Shown piece by piece: positions 18,272 through 27,197 of a stretch of 50,915 nt of DNA. The stretch covers positions 1 through 50,915 of the forward strand of contig JAVMKL010000016.1 in the NCBI GenBank assembly GCA_031732875.1, in the 5' to 3' direction. The notes below the pieces were generated by a model that saw nothing but the letters and a program-made list of their open reading frames with translations, did no database searches and had not been told where the DNA came from. Each line of letters opens with the position of its first letter. Within the stretch, counting starts at the first letter, position 1. The position numbers and the translations under genes are program-made. The stretch is from JAVMKJ01 sp031732875 (lineage in GTDB: Bacteria > Pseudomonadota > Gammaproteobacteria > Competibacterales > Competibacteraceae).

Positions 18272-19584
18272 GACTCCGCTCCTGGGATGTGGATCCGCTT
18301 GATCAGACCGGCGTAATAGAACCCGTCCATGCCCGCTTCGCCGGGCAGGATCTGGCGGCCGCGCGACAAGGGTCGCCCCCAGGACGCTGCGATCGGCTGC
18401 TCGCCCGCATCCGGATGAGCGGCGAGAAAGGCATCCACCACCTGCTCGTTCTCGCGACGCAACACCGAGCAGGTCGCGTACAGCAGCCGCCCACCCGGCC
18501 GCAGCAGGGGCCACAGGCCGGCCAGAATCGCCTGCTGTCGGTTGGCCAGGACGGCGATATCGCTTTCCCGCCGCAGCAGCTTGATGTCGGGATGGCGGCG
18601 GATCACTCCGGTCGCCGAACAGGGCGCGTCCACCAGAATCCGGTCGTAGGGGATACCGTCCCACCATTCCGCCGGCCGCACTGCATCGCCCGCGACCAGA
18701 CGGGCGCCCAGCCGCAGCCGGTTCAGATGGTCCCGCACCCGTTCCAGCCGCCCCGCATCGCGATCCAGCGCGGTCAATTCCAGGTCCGGCGCGCATTCCA
18801 GCAGGTGACCGGTCTTGCCGCCCGGAGCGGCGCAGGCATCCAGCACCCGCTGCCCCGACCGGACTTCCAGCAACGGCGCCGCCAGTTGCGCGGCGGCGTC
18901 CTGCACCGTTACCCAGCCCTCGGCGAAACCCGGCAACGCCGTCGGCTCGGCCGGTTCGTCCAGCACCAGCGCCGTCGCTACCCCCGCCACCAGACCGGCG
19001 TTCCGTCCCGCCGCCGCCAACCGCGACCGGTATTCCTCGCGCTCCAGATGGAGCCGGTTGACCCGCAGCGCGAACGGCGGGCGGACATTGTTGGCGGCAA
19101 TGATGGCGGGCCAGTCGCCCGGCCAGTCCTGCTTCAGCCATTCCAACAGCCAGCGCGGATGAGCGGTCCTGGCCGTCTCGTCCTCGGCCACGACCGCGAC
19201 CAGGTTCGCGCGCCGGCGCAAGGCCGCCCGCAGGACCGCGTTGGTCAGCCCCACCGCCCACGGCTTGCGCAACCGGCGGGCGGCGGCAACCGTTTCGGCG
19301 ACCGCGGCGTGTTCGGGGATGCGCAGATGCCACAACTGGTAGAGACCCACCAGCAGCAGAGCCCGAACCGCCTGCTCGCGCGGTGCCAGGGGCTGCTCCA
19401 GCAACCGGTCGAGCAGCGCCTGCAGCTGCGGTTGCCAGCGGCAGACGCCGTGGCACAGTTCGCGCAGCAGGCCGCGATCACGCGGGTCGACGCGGTCCAG
19501 CGCCGGCGGCAACACCACCGCCAGCGACCGACCCTCGCCCAATACCTGACCCAGCAAGCAGGCCGCGGCGGCGCGGACGCTCAT
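18253..19584 (-). CDS. rsmB: 16S rRNA (cytosine-967-C5)-methyltransferase RsmB
   Basis: 443 residues: N-terminal NusB-like RNA-binding domain (about 1-140, RDRGLLRELCHGV) and a C-terminal Rossmann methyltransferase. SAM motif VLDACAAPGGKTGHLLE; catalytic cysteines in VDAPCSATGVIRRHPD and in YATCSVLRRENE. It methylates C967 of 16S rRNA. It overlaps fmt by four bases and the DUF4390 gene by 19. Confidence 0.96.
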   Translation of the reverse strand: MSVRAAAACLLGQVLGEGRSLAVVLPPALDRVDPRDRGLLRELCHGVCRWQPQLQALLDRLLEQPLAPREQAVRALLLVGLYQLWHLRIPEHAAVAETVAAARRLRKPWAVGLTNAVLRAALRRRANLVAVVAEDETARTAHPRWLLEWLKQDWPGDWPAIIAANNVRPPFALRVNRLHLEREEYRSRLAAAGRNAGLVAGVATALVLDEPAEPTALPGFAEGWVTVQDAAAQLAAPLLEVRSGQRVLDACAAPGGKTGHLLECAPDLELTALDRDAGRLERVRDHLNRLRLGARLVAGDAVRPAEWWDGIPYDRILVDAPCSATGVIRRHPDIKLLRRESDIAVLANRQQAILAGLWPLLRPGGRLLYATCSVLRRENEQVVDAFLAAHPDAGEQPIAASWGRPLSRGRQILPGEAGMDGFYYAGLIKRIHIPGAESCRPAN

Positions 19585-20528
19585 GCCGCGCCCAGGCGCC
19601 GGCCCGCCAGCCGGTGGGCGTTCAAAAACGCCGCGACCGGCAGCGGCCGCCCGCCGGGCAGTTGCAACTCGGTCAGGCGTAATATCCCGGCACCGGTCGC
19701 GACATCGATGCCAGCCGGTTCCTCGCGCAGCACGGTTCCAGCGGGTGCGTCAGCGGGTTCCTCGCCGGCTCGGGCCCGCCAAATACGCAGGATTCGATCG
19801 TCCAGCCGGGTCTGGGCCACCGGATACGGGTTGAACGCCAGCACCCGCCGTTCCAGTTCGAGCGCCGGCCGAGTCCAGTCCAGTTCGAGGTCGGTCTTGT
19901 TCAGCTTGGGGGCGTAGGTCGCCTGCGACTCGTCCTGCGGCTCGGGGTCCGGGCGGCCGGCCAACAGTTCCGGCAGCAGCGCCAGCAACGCCCGAGCGCC
20001 CAGCGCCGCCAGCCGGTCGTGCAGCTCGCCGCCGGTCGTTCCGCGTTCGATCGGCAAGGCCGCGCGCGCGAACACCGGGCCGGTATCGAGACCGGCTTCC
20101 ATCCGCATGATGCTGACGCCGGTCTCGGCGTCGCCCGCCAGCAGCGCCCAGTGGATGGGTGCCGCGCCGCGCCAGCGCGGCAGCAGCGAGGCGTGGACGT
20201 TGACGCAGCCCAGGCGCGGGATGGCCAGCACCGCCGGCGGCAGGATCAGGCCATAGGCGGCCACCACCAGCAAATCCGGTTGCAAGGCCGCCAACTCGGC
20301 TCGAACGTCGGGATCGCGCAGGGTGGCGGGCTGAAACACCGGAATGCCGGCGGTCAGCGCCCGCGCCTTGAGCGGGCTGGCGCGCAACCGACGGCCGCGG
20401 CCGGCCGGCCGGTCCGGCTGGGTATAGAGGGCATCGACCGCATACCCGGCATCCAGCAGGGCTTGCAGGATCGGAACGGCGAAATCGGGAGTACCGGCGA
20501 AAATCAGGCGCGGCGCGGTGCTTGTCAT
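19581..20528 (-). CDS. fmt: Methionyl-tRNA formyltransferase
   Basis: 315 residues from the ATG at 20528 (MTSTAPRLIFAGTPDFAVPIL). Formyl-transferase domain with NVHASLLPRWRGAAPIHWALLAGD (catalytic N, H) and MEAGLDTGP; C-terminal tRNA-contacting domain from about residue 205. It puts the formyl group on initiator Met-tRNA. It works as a pair with the deformylase gene located 97 bases upstream; fmt overlaps rsmB. Confidence 0.97.
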   Translation of the reverse strand: MTSTAPRLIFAGTPDFAVPILQALLDAGYAVDALYTQPDRPAGRGRRLRASPLKARALTAGIPVFQPATLRDPDVRAELAALQPDLLVVAAYGLILPPAVLAIPRLGCVNVHASLLPRWRGAAPIHWALLAGDAETGVSIMRMEAGLDTGPVFARAALPIERGTTGGELHDRLAALGARALLALLPELLAGRPDPEPQDESQATYAPKLNKTDLELDWTRPALELERRVLAFNPYPVAQTRLDDRILRIWRARAGEEPADAPAGTVLREEPAGIDVATGAGILRLTELQLPGGRPLPVAAFLNAHRLAGRRLGAA

Positions 20529-20625
20529 GCGGTATCGGTTCGGGTGGCGACGCGGGGTTCCCGGCAAGGGGCGCCGCCGGTCGGTGGAATGGTCGGGATG
20601 GTGGCGAACCCAGATGTGTCCATGT

Positions 20626-21135
20626 TCACGCGCGCGATTCGAGGCGAGCCTGTTTCTCCAGTTTTCGGCGAATCCGGTCGCGTTTCAGCGCCGACAGGTA
20701 ATCGACGAACAGTTTGCCGTCCAGATGATCCATCTCGTGCTGGATGCACACCGCCAGCAGGCCGCTGGCATCCAGTTCGAACGGCTCGCCGTCGCGATCC
20801 AGGGCGCTGACCCGCACCCGTCTGGCCCGGCGGACGATCTCGTAGAAACCCGGCACCGACAGGCAACCTTCCTCCATCTCGTTCTCGCCTTCCCGTTCCA
20901 GCAGGGTCGGATTGATGAACGCCAGCGGTTGGTTCTTTTCCTCGGACACGTCCATCACCAGGACCCGTTTCTGGACGTTGACCTGAGTCGCGGCCAGGCC
21001 GATGCCCGGCGCCGCGTACATGGTCTCCAGCATGTCGGCCACGAGGGCGCGGATGCTGTCATCGACGGCTTCCACCGGCAGTGCTGGCTTGCGCAGCCGG
21101 GAATCGGGATAATGCAATATGCCCAGTTGTGCCAT
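20626..21135 (-). CDS. def: Peptide deformylase
   Basis: 169 residues, normal length. All three motifs are present: GIGLAATQ, EGCLSVPG (metal-binding Cys) and HEMDHLDGK (two His ligands and catalytic Glu). It removes the N-formyl group from nascent proteins. Head of the def-fmt-rsmB set, divergent from the LysM lipoprotein gene. Confidence 0.98.
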   Translation of the reverse strand: MAQLGILHYPDSRLRKPALPVEAVDDSIRALVADMLETMYAAPGIGLAATQVNVQKRVLVMDVSEEKNQPLAFINPTLLEREGENEMEEGCLSVPGFYEIVRRARRVRVSALDRDGEPFELDASGLLAVCIQHEMDHLDGKLFVDYLSALKRDRIRRKLEKQARLESRA

Positions 21136-21283
21136 GGCAACTCCGTGAACGCCCTGTTTGATCGTTCAACTGTTGTTCGCATGTGGAAATCATACGAGAA
21201 ACTCCCGCGCGGGGGCTATACTTTGCGCGATGGGGGTGATCCGCTACACTCCCGCCCGTTCCTCCGGAGGATGAGCAAGGACC
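21136..21283. promoter_or_regulatory. Divergent def / LysM promoter region
   Basis: 148 bp between start codons. For the rightward gene TATACT at 21217-21222 is a fair -10 box, and AAGGA about six bases before the ATG at 21284 is its ribosome site; no good -35 is seen. The leftward promoter for def was not resolved. Confidence 0.35.
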
Positions 21284-22423
21284 ATGAACACCACGCGTTC
21301 CTCAAGGCACCTCGGGACCGTCCTGTCGCTGGCGACGGCGGTTCTACTCGGGGCATGCGCCCCAACGCCTTCCCAGCCCGAATCCGATCCGACCGTCGGC
21401 GAACCACCCAAGCTGTCGGAATCGGCCCGAGGGGGTGCCGGCCCGGCCAGCGCGGCTCCGGTCGCATTGCGCCCCGACCACCCGCAAACCTATACCGTGG
21501 TCCCGGGCGATACTCTGTGGAGCATCGCCGGGCGGTTTCTCCAGAATCCCTGGCAGTGGCGGGAAATCTGGCGGCAGAACCCAAAAATCCACAACCCCAA
21601 CCGAATCTATCCGGGCGACGTGCTCGAGTTCGGCCACGACGCCGGCGGCAAGCCCCGGCTCGAGGTCGCCGCGCGCGAAGGAGTCCCGTTGATCAAGCTG
21701 TCGCCGGAGGTGCGGGTCGAAACGCTGACCCAACCGATTCCGCCAGTGCCGCGCGACGCGATCGAGTCGTTCATGACCCGCGCCCTGATCCTGAGCGAAG
21801 CCCAGTGGAAACAGGCCCCCTACATCGTGGCCGACGACGAGGATCAGGTCGTCTACGCCGACCGCGACCGGGTTTACGCCCGCGGCGCCCTATTCGACCA
21901 ACCGCGCTATCAGGTGTTCCGCGCCAGCGAGGAACTGCGCGAGCCCGGTTCCGGCCGCTACCTGGGAACCGCCGGCATCTACATGGGCGAGGCGGTCCTG
22001 GAAAGGGACGGCGACCCGGCCGCGTTCGTGCTGGCCAATACGGTCGCGCCGGTCCGCGCCGGCGACCGGCTGTTCCCACTCGAGAGCGAGCGCGAACTTT
22101 ACAGCTTCGATCCGCATCCGGTTCCGCCGGACACCGAAGGCTTCATCATCGCCAAGCTGGACCCCGACGTCACCCAAATCACCCAGTACAGCAGCGTCAT
22201 CATCAATCTGGGCGCCCAGGAAGGACTCGAACCGGGCCACGTACTGGCCATCTACAGCAAGAGCCGGGAAGTGGACGATCCGGTCTCCGGCGGGACCGTC
22301 CGGCTCCCGGGCGAGCGCTCCGGTCTGCTGATGGTCTACAAGGTCCACGACTTGGTCAGCTACGCGCTGGTGATGCAGGCCGAACGGGCGATCCGCATGA
22401 ACGACCGGGTGACCACGCCCTGA
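21284..22423 (+). CDS. LysM-domain lipoprotein
   Basis: 379 residues. Lipoprotein signal peptide with lipobox LLGAC (C25). One LysM domain at about 68-116 (YTVVPGDTLWSIAGRFLQNPWQWREIW; IYPGDVLEF) that should bind peptidoglycan; the rest (about 120-379) is a conserved beta-rich region of unknown function. This gene is commonly found between def and dprA in gammaproteobacteria. Predicted location is the periplasmic face of a membrane. Its stop overlaps the likely dprA start. Confidence 0.9.
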   Translation: MNTTRSSRHLGTVLSLATAVLLGACAPTPSQPESDPTVGEPPKLSESARGGAGPASAAPVALRPDHPQTYTVVPGDTLWSIAGRFLQNPWQWREIWRQNPKIHNPNRIYPGDVLEFGHDAGGKPRLEVAAREGVPLIKLSPEVRVETLTQPIPPVPRDAIESFMTRALILSEAQWKQAPYIVADDEDQVVYADRDRVYARGALFDQPRYQVFRASEELREPGSGRYLGTAGIYMGEAVLERDGDPAAFVLANTVAPVRAGDRLFPLESERELYSFDPHPVPPDTEGFIIAKLDPDVTQITQYSSVIINLGAQEGLEPGHVLAIYSKSREVDDPVSGGTVRLPGERSGLLMVYKVHDLVSYALVMQAERAIRMNDRVTTP

Positions 22424-23556
22424 CTCGGAACGCCCCGCCGCCGGCCAGCGACCCTTGGTCGCTGGCGCTGCTGCGGGCGCCTGGCATCGGGCCGGCGCGG
22501 TTCGCCCGGCTGTTGGAACATTTCGGTTCGGCGGCGGCGGTCTTCGCCGCCGGCCGCGCCGAATGGGTCCGGCTGGAACTGCCGGAAACCGCGCTCGCCT
22601 ATCTGAGCGATCCGGATTGGTGTCCGATCGAACAGGATCTGGCTTGGTTGGAACGGCCCGGCAATCATCTGCTGGATTGGGATAATCCCCTCTACCCGCC
22701 GTTGCTGCGGCAAATCCCCTACCCGCCGCCCCTGTTGTTCGTCCACGGCGACCCGGGCTGCTTGCGGGCGCCGCAGTTGGCCATCGTCGGCACCCGGAAC
22801 CCTACCCCGGCCGGCCGGGAAACCGCGCACCGATTCGCCGCGCACCTGGTCGGCGCCGGACTGACCATCACCAGCGGTCTGGCGCTCGGCATCGACGCCG
22901 CCGCCCATCAGGGCGCGCTGAGCGGCGACGGGCGGACTATCGCGGTGATGGGCACCAGCCTGGACCGGGTCTATCCCGCCAAAAACCGGGATCTGGCCCA
23001 CGCGATCGCCGAGCGTGGCGCGCTGGTGTCGGAACTGCCGACCGGCACCCCGGGGATGGCCGAGAACTTCCCGCGGCGCAACCGTCTGATCAGCGGACTG
23101 GCGCTGGGGGTGCTGGTGGTGGAAGCCGCCGCTCGGAGCGGCTCGCTGATCACTGCCCGCACGGCGCTCGATCAGGGCCGGGAGGTGTTCGCGATCCCCG
23201 GTTCGATTCACAACCCCCTGGCCAAGGGTTGCCACGCGCTGATTCGCCAAGGCATGGCAAAACTGGTGGAGACGGCGACCGACATTCTGGAGGAACTGGG
23301 CTCCCTCGCCGCCGCGGGAGCCGATACGGTCACTCTCTCGACCGGTACGCCTCCTGCGGGAGCGGCGCCCGACCGGCTGGATGACGACTACCGGCAACTG
23401 CTGGCGGCGATCGGCGACGGGCCGGCCGGCGTGGATCTACTGGTGGAGCGCTGCGGATTGACGGCGGAAGTAGTTTCCTCCATGCTGCTGATTTTGGAAC
23501 TGGAAGGTTACGTGGCGGCCGTCCCTGGCGGCTTGTACTGCCGCCTGAAATCCTGA
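22420..23556 (+). CDS. dprA: DNA-processing protein DprA
   Basis: About 378 residues. SAM-like N-terminal region (WSLALLRAPGIGPARFARLL), then the Rossmann-like DprA core: LAIVGTRNPTPAGRE, ITSGLALGIDAAAHQGAL, TIAVMGTSLDRVYP, ENFPRRNRLISGLALGVLVVEAAARSGSLITA; a winged C-terminal domain follows. DprA loads RecA on incoming single strands during transformation. Start uncertain: no ATG or GTG precedes the conserved part in frame; CTG 22420, overlapping the LysM stop, fits the length and would be translationally coupled, while TTG 22513 would cut into the first domain. Confidence 0.88.
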   Translation: MTRNAPPPASDPWSLALLRAPGIGPARFARLLEHFGSAAAVFAAGRAEWVRLELPETALAYLSDPDWCPIEQDLAWLERPGNHLLDWDNPLYPPLLRQIPYPPPLLFVHGDPGCLRAPQLAIVGTRNPTPAGRETAHRFAAHLVGAGLTITSGLALGIDAAAHQGALSGDGRTIAVMGTSLDRVYPAKNRDLAHAIAERGALVSELPTGTPGMAENFPRRNRLISGLALGVLVVEAAARSGSLITARTALDQGREVFAIPGSIHNPLAKGCHALIRQGMAKLVETATDILEELGSLAAAGADTVTLSTGTPPAGAAPDRLDDDYRQLLAAIGDGPAGVDLLVERCGLTAEVVSSMLLILELEGYVAAVPGGLYCRLKS

Positions 23557-23620
23557 AATCGGTCGCTGCCCCAAGTCGGCGGTGACCCCGCGCGCCGACC
23601 CACTCCGTCGCGCGCCCCGC

Positions 23621-23646
23621 GCCCCCGCCGGATGACGGGGGCTTTT
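23621..23646 (+). terminator. Intrinsic terminator after dprA
   Basis: Stem GCCCCCG (23621-23627) with CGGGGGC (23636-23642), 8-base loop, followed at once by TTTT and GT. It separates the LysM-dprA transcript from smg. Confidence 0.75.
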
Positions 23647-23669
23647 GTACTTCCACGGTGAGCACCGGA

Positions 23670-24140
23670 ATGAAAGAAAACGTCCTGGACGTGCTGATGT
23701 ACCTGTTTCAGAACTACATGGAAGACGACGCGGATGCCGACCCCGACCGTGAATCCATTCAGACGGAATTGCTGGCCGCCGGCTTTCCGTCCCGGGAAAT
23801 CCAGCAGGCTTTCGAATGGTTGGACAGCCTGGTCGACCGCCAGGTGGTCCCCCTGCCGGTCAATCCCAGTTCCTGCCGCATCTACGTCGAGCAGGAACTG
23901 GCCCGGCTGGACGTGGAATGCCGGGGATTCCTGCTGTTTCTGGAACAGAGCGGCATCCTCGACCCGGAAACCCGCGAACTGGTCATCGACCGGGTCATGG
24001 CGCTGGAGACCGACGACATCGGTCTGCACCAGTTGAAATGGATCATCCTGATGGTGCTGTTCAACCGGCCCGGTCAGGAAGAAGCCTACGCCTGGCTCGA
24101 AGACCTGGTTTTCGACGACGCCCCCGGCTACCTTCATTGA
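23670..24140 (+). CDS. smg: Smg family protein (DUF494)
   Basis: 156 residues from the ATG at 23670 (MKENVLDVLMYLFQNYME); a GTG at 23658 would add four. Acidic, helical, with LLAAGFPSREIQQAFEWLDSL and the closing LKWIILMVLFNRPGQEEAYAWLEDLV. The family is found next to dprA and topA in many gammaproteobacteria, as here; its function is not established, though E. coli mutants were described in relation to dprA/fmt region biology. Confidence 0.9.
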   Translation: MKENVLDVLMYLFQNYMEDDADADPDRESIQTELLAAGFPSREIQQAFEWLDSLVDRQVVPLPVNPSSCRIYVEQELARLDVECRGFLLFLEQSGILDPETRELVIDRVMALETDDIGLHQLKWIILMVLFNRPGQEEAYAWLEDLVFDDAPGYLH

Positions 24141-24253
24141 GAACGCTTTTTCCGCGCCTCGCCTGAATTCCCGCCGCGCCGGCGGTTCTCACCGGATGGC
24201 GCCGCCCCTCGCCGGCCGGCGCCATCTCCGCCACTGTCACCCGCGTTACGGTC

Positions 24254-26644
24254 ATGAGCAAAAATCTGGTCATCGTGGAATCGCCGGCCAAGGCGAAGAC
24301 GATCAAGAAATATCTGGGCAAGGACTTCGAGGTTCTGGCCTCCTACGGTCACGTGCGCGATCTCGTGCCCAAGGAAGGAGCGGTCGATCCGGAGCGCGAC
24401 TTTGCCATGAAATACCAGGTGATCGAGAAAAACGAACGCCATGTCGAAGCCATCGCCAAGGCTATCGTCAAGGCCGAGGCGCTGTACCTGGCCACCGATC
24501 CGGATCGCGAAGGCGAGGCCATTTCCTGGCATTTGTACGAAATCCTGCGCCAGCGCGAACTGCTGCGGGACAAACCGGTGCGGCGGGTGGTGTTCCACGA
24601 AGTCACCAAGCGGGCGATCCTGGAGGCCATCGCCGAGCCGCGCGCCCTGTCCCCGGATCTGGTCAACGCCCAGCAGGCCCGGCGGGCGCTGGATTACCTG
24701 GTCGGCTTCAATCTGTCGCCGCTGCTATGGAAAAAGATCCGGCCCGGACTGTCGGCCGGCCGAGTGCAGTCGCCCGCGTTGCGGATGATCGTCGAACGCG
24801 AGGAAGAGATCGAACGCTTTCAGGCGCGGGAATACTGGACGCTGGAGGCCGACGCCAAGGCCGGCCAACCCTTCGCCGCTCGATTGCTGGAATACGCCGG
24901 CGAGAAGCTGACCCAGTTCAGCATCGCCGACGGCGATCGGGCCCATGCCATGGAACGCGTGCTGCTGGACGCCGCCCGAGTCCAGCTCGCCGAATCCGGG
25001 CCGGCCGTCGATGACTCCGCCATCGGCCGGCTGCGGGTGGCCCGGGTCGAGCGCAGGCAGCGCAAGCGCAACCCCGCCGCGCCCTTCACCACCTCCACCC
25101 TGCAACAGGAAGCCTCGCGCAAGCTGGGCTTCACCACGCAGCGCGCCATGCGGATCGCCCAGCAATTGTACGAGGGCATCGATACCGGCGCCGGCGCGGT
25201 CGGCCTGATCACCTACATGCGCACCGACTCGGTCAATCTGGCCCGGGAGGCGCTCGACGAGATCCGGGCGCTGATCGCCCAGCGCTACGGCGCGCGCAAC
25301 CTCCCGGCCAGTCCGCGGCTGTTCAAGACCAAGGCCAAGAACGCCCAAGAGGCACACGAGGCCATTCGCCCCACCGTCGCGGCGGTGTCCCCGGAATCGA
25401 TCCGTGCCCATCTCAACGCCGATCAGCATGCGTTGTACGAACTGATCTGGAAGCGTACCGTCGCCTGCCAGATGATTCCGGCCACGCTGGACACGGTTGC
25501 GGTGGATCTGGCCTGTGGCGCCGGCAACGCTTTTCGCGCCACCGGATCGACCGTGGTCGATCCCGGCTTCATGGCGGTGTACCGGGAAGGCGTCGACGAC
25601 CAGGACGACGAAGACGAAAGCCGAACCCTGCCGCCCTTGCGGGAAGGCGAGTGGGTGGATCTGTTGGCGCTGCGGCCGGAACAACACTTCACCGAACCGC
25701 CGCCGCGCTATTCCGAAGCCAGCCTGGTCAAAACCCTGGAGGAATACGGCATCGGCCGACCTTCCACCTACGCGACGATCATTTCGACCCTCCAGGCCCG
25801 CGAATACGCGGTGCTGGACAACCGCCGCTTCAAGCCCACCGATATCGGCCGCATCGTCAACCGTTTCCTGACCCGGCATTTCACGCAATACGTGGATTAC
25901 GAATTCACCGCCCGGTTGGAAGATGAGCTGGACGCCGTGTCGCGCGGCGAGGAGGACTGGCTGCCGCTGATGCGGGGGTTCTGGGATCCGTTCAAGCAGC
26001 GAGTCGCGGAAAAGACCGAAAACGTCTCGCGGCAGGAGGTCGTTCAGGGCCGCGAACTGGGGCACGATCCCAGAACCGGCAAGCCGGTGTCGGTGCGGAT
26101 GGGCCGCTTCGGGCCGTTCGCACAGATCGGCGCCAAGGACGATCCCGACAAGCCGCGCTTCGCCAGCCTGCGGCCGGACCAGCGCATGGACACCCTCACC
26201 CTGGACGAGGCCCTGGCGCTGTTTCAGTTGCCGCGCGACCTGGGGAAGACCGCCGCGGGCGAGCCGCTCCAGGCCAACGTCGGCCGGTTCGGGCCCTACG
26301 TACGCTACGGCAAGAATTATGTATCGCTGAAGAACGAGGACCCCTACACCGTCAGTCGCGAGCGGGCGCTGGAACTGATCGCCGCGCACCAGCAGGCCGC
26401 CGCCAGCAAGGTGCTGCGTGCGTTCCCCGGTTCGACGCTCCAGATTCTCAACGGCCGGTTCGGCCCCTACATCACCGACGGCAAGAAAAACGTCCGTCTG
26501 CCCAAGGACCGCGAGCCGGCCAGTTTGACCCTGACCGAATGCGAGGCCCTGGTTCGCGCCGCGCCCGAAAAGAAAAAGCCCGCCGTCCGCCGCCGCGCCG
26601 CCGCACCAGCGAAAGCGAGGCTGTCCGGCGGTAAAGGCGGATGA
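24254..26644 (+). CDS. topA: DNA topoisomerase I
   Basis: 796 residues. Toprim domain (KNLVIVESPAKAKTIKKYL, catalytic Glu; LATDPDREGEAISWHL, acidic triad), then the type IA core with the active tyrosine in GLITYMRTDSVNL and RPSTYATIISTL. From about residue 590 there are topoisomerase C-terminal repeats (GRFGPFAQIG, GRFGPYVRYG, GRFGPYITDG) instead of the four-cysteine zinc ribbons of the E. coli enzyme, and the tail is Lys/Arg/Ala-rich. It relaxes negative supercoils. The stop overlaps the tsaC start (ATGA). Confidence 0.96.
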   Translation: MSKNLVIVESPAKAKTIKKYLGKDFEVLASYGHVRDLVPKEGAVDPERDFAMKYQVIEKNERHVEAIAKAIVKAEALYLATDPDREGEAISWHLYEILRQRELLRDKPVRRVVFHEVTKRAILEAIAEPRALSPDLVNAQQARRALDYLVGFNLSPLLWKKIRPGLSAGRVQSPALRMIVEREEEIERFQAREYWTLEADAKAGQPFAARLLEYAGEKLTQFSIADGDRAHAMERVLLDAARVQLAESGPAVDDSAIGRLRVARVERRQRKRNPAAPFTTSTLQQEASRKLGFTTQRAMRIAQQLYEGIDTGAGAVGLITYMRTDSVNLAREALDEIRALIAQRYGARNLPASPRLFKTKAKNAQEAHEAIRPTVAAVSPESIRAHLNADQHALYELIWKRTVACQMIPATLDTVAVDLACGAGNAFRATGSTVVDPGFMAVYREGVDDQDDEDESRTLPPLREGEWVDLLALRPEQHFTEPPPRYSEASLVKTLEEYGIGRPSTYATIISTLQAREYAVLDNRRFKPTDIGRIVNRFLTRHFTQYVDYEFTARLEDELDAVSRGEEDWLPLMRGFWDPFKQRVAEKTENVSRQEVVQGRELGHDPRTGKPVSVRMGRFGPFAQIGAKDDPDKPRFASLRPDQRMDTLTLDEALALFQLPRDLGKTAAGEPLQANVGRFGPYVRYGKNYVSLKNEDPYTVSRERALELIAAHQQAAASKVLRAFPGSTLQILNGRFGPYITDGKKNVRLPKDREPASLTLTECEALVRAAPEKKKPAVRRRAAAPAKARLSGGKGG

Positions 26645-27195
26645 ACCGGCTGCGGCTGCATGCCGCCGCCCGCGTGGTTCGGGCCGGTGGCCTCATCGCC
26701 TACCCCACCGAGGCGGTCTACGGCCTGGGCTGCGATCCGCGCGACGAGCGGGCGGTGCGGCGGTTGCTGGCGCTCAAACGCCGGTCGATGCGCAAGGGCC
26801 TGATTCTGATCGCGGCCGATCTCGCGCAGCTCGAACCGTTCCTGCAATTGACTCAAGCCGACCGCGCCCGGCTCGCCGCCACCTGGCCCGGCCCGCGGAC
26901 CTGGCTGGTTCCCGCCCGCCCGGCGACGCCGTGCTGGTTGCGGGGCCGGCACGACACCCTGGCGGTGCGGGTGACCGCCCATCCGCTGGCGGCGGCGCTG
27001 TGCCGGGCCTGCGGCCATCCGCTGGTCTCGACCAGCGCCAATCGGAGCGGCCGGCCCTCGACCCGCACCGCCCTGGCGGTCCGCCGGCAACTGGGCCGCG
27101 ATCTCGACTACTTGCTGCCCGGCCCGACCGGCGGCGCGGCCAATCCGACGGAAATCCGGGATCTGCGCACCGGACGCGTGGTGCGCGGCGTTTGA
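26641..27195 (+). CDS. tsaC: L-threonylcarbamoyladenylate synthase (TsaC/YrdC)
   Basis: 184 residues, single YrdC domain without the extra Sua5 domain. AYPTEAVYGLGCDP opens the nucleotide pocket, KRRSMRKGLIL binds substrate, and PLVSTSANRSGRP closes the site. It makes threonylcarbamoyl-AMP for the t6A37 tRNA modification. Translationally coupled to topA; convergent, two bases apart, with the nucleoside phosphorylase gene. Confidence 0.93.
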   Translation: MNRLRLHAAARVVRAGGLIAYPTEAVYGLGCDPRDERAVRRLLALKRRSMRKGLILIAADLAQLEPFLQLTQADRARLAATWPGPRTWLVPARPATPCWLRGRHDTLAVRVTAHPLAAALCRACGHPLVSTSANRSGRPSTRTALAVRRQLGRDLDYLLPGPTGGAANPTEIRDLRTGRVVRGV

Positions 27196-27197
27196 GA

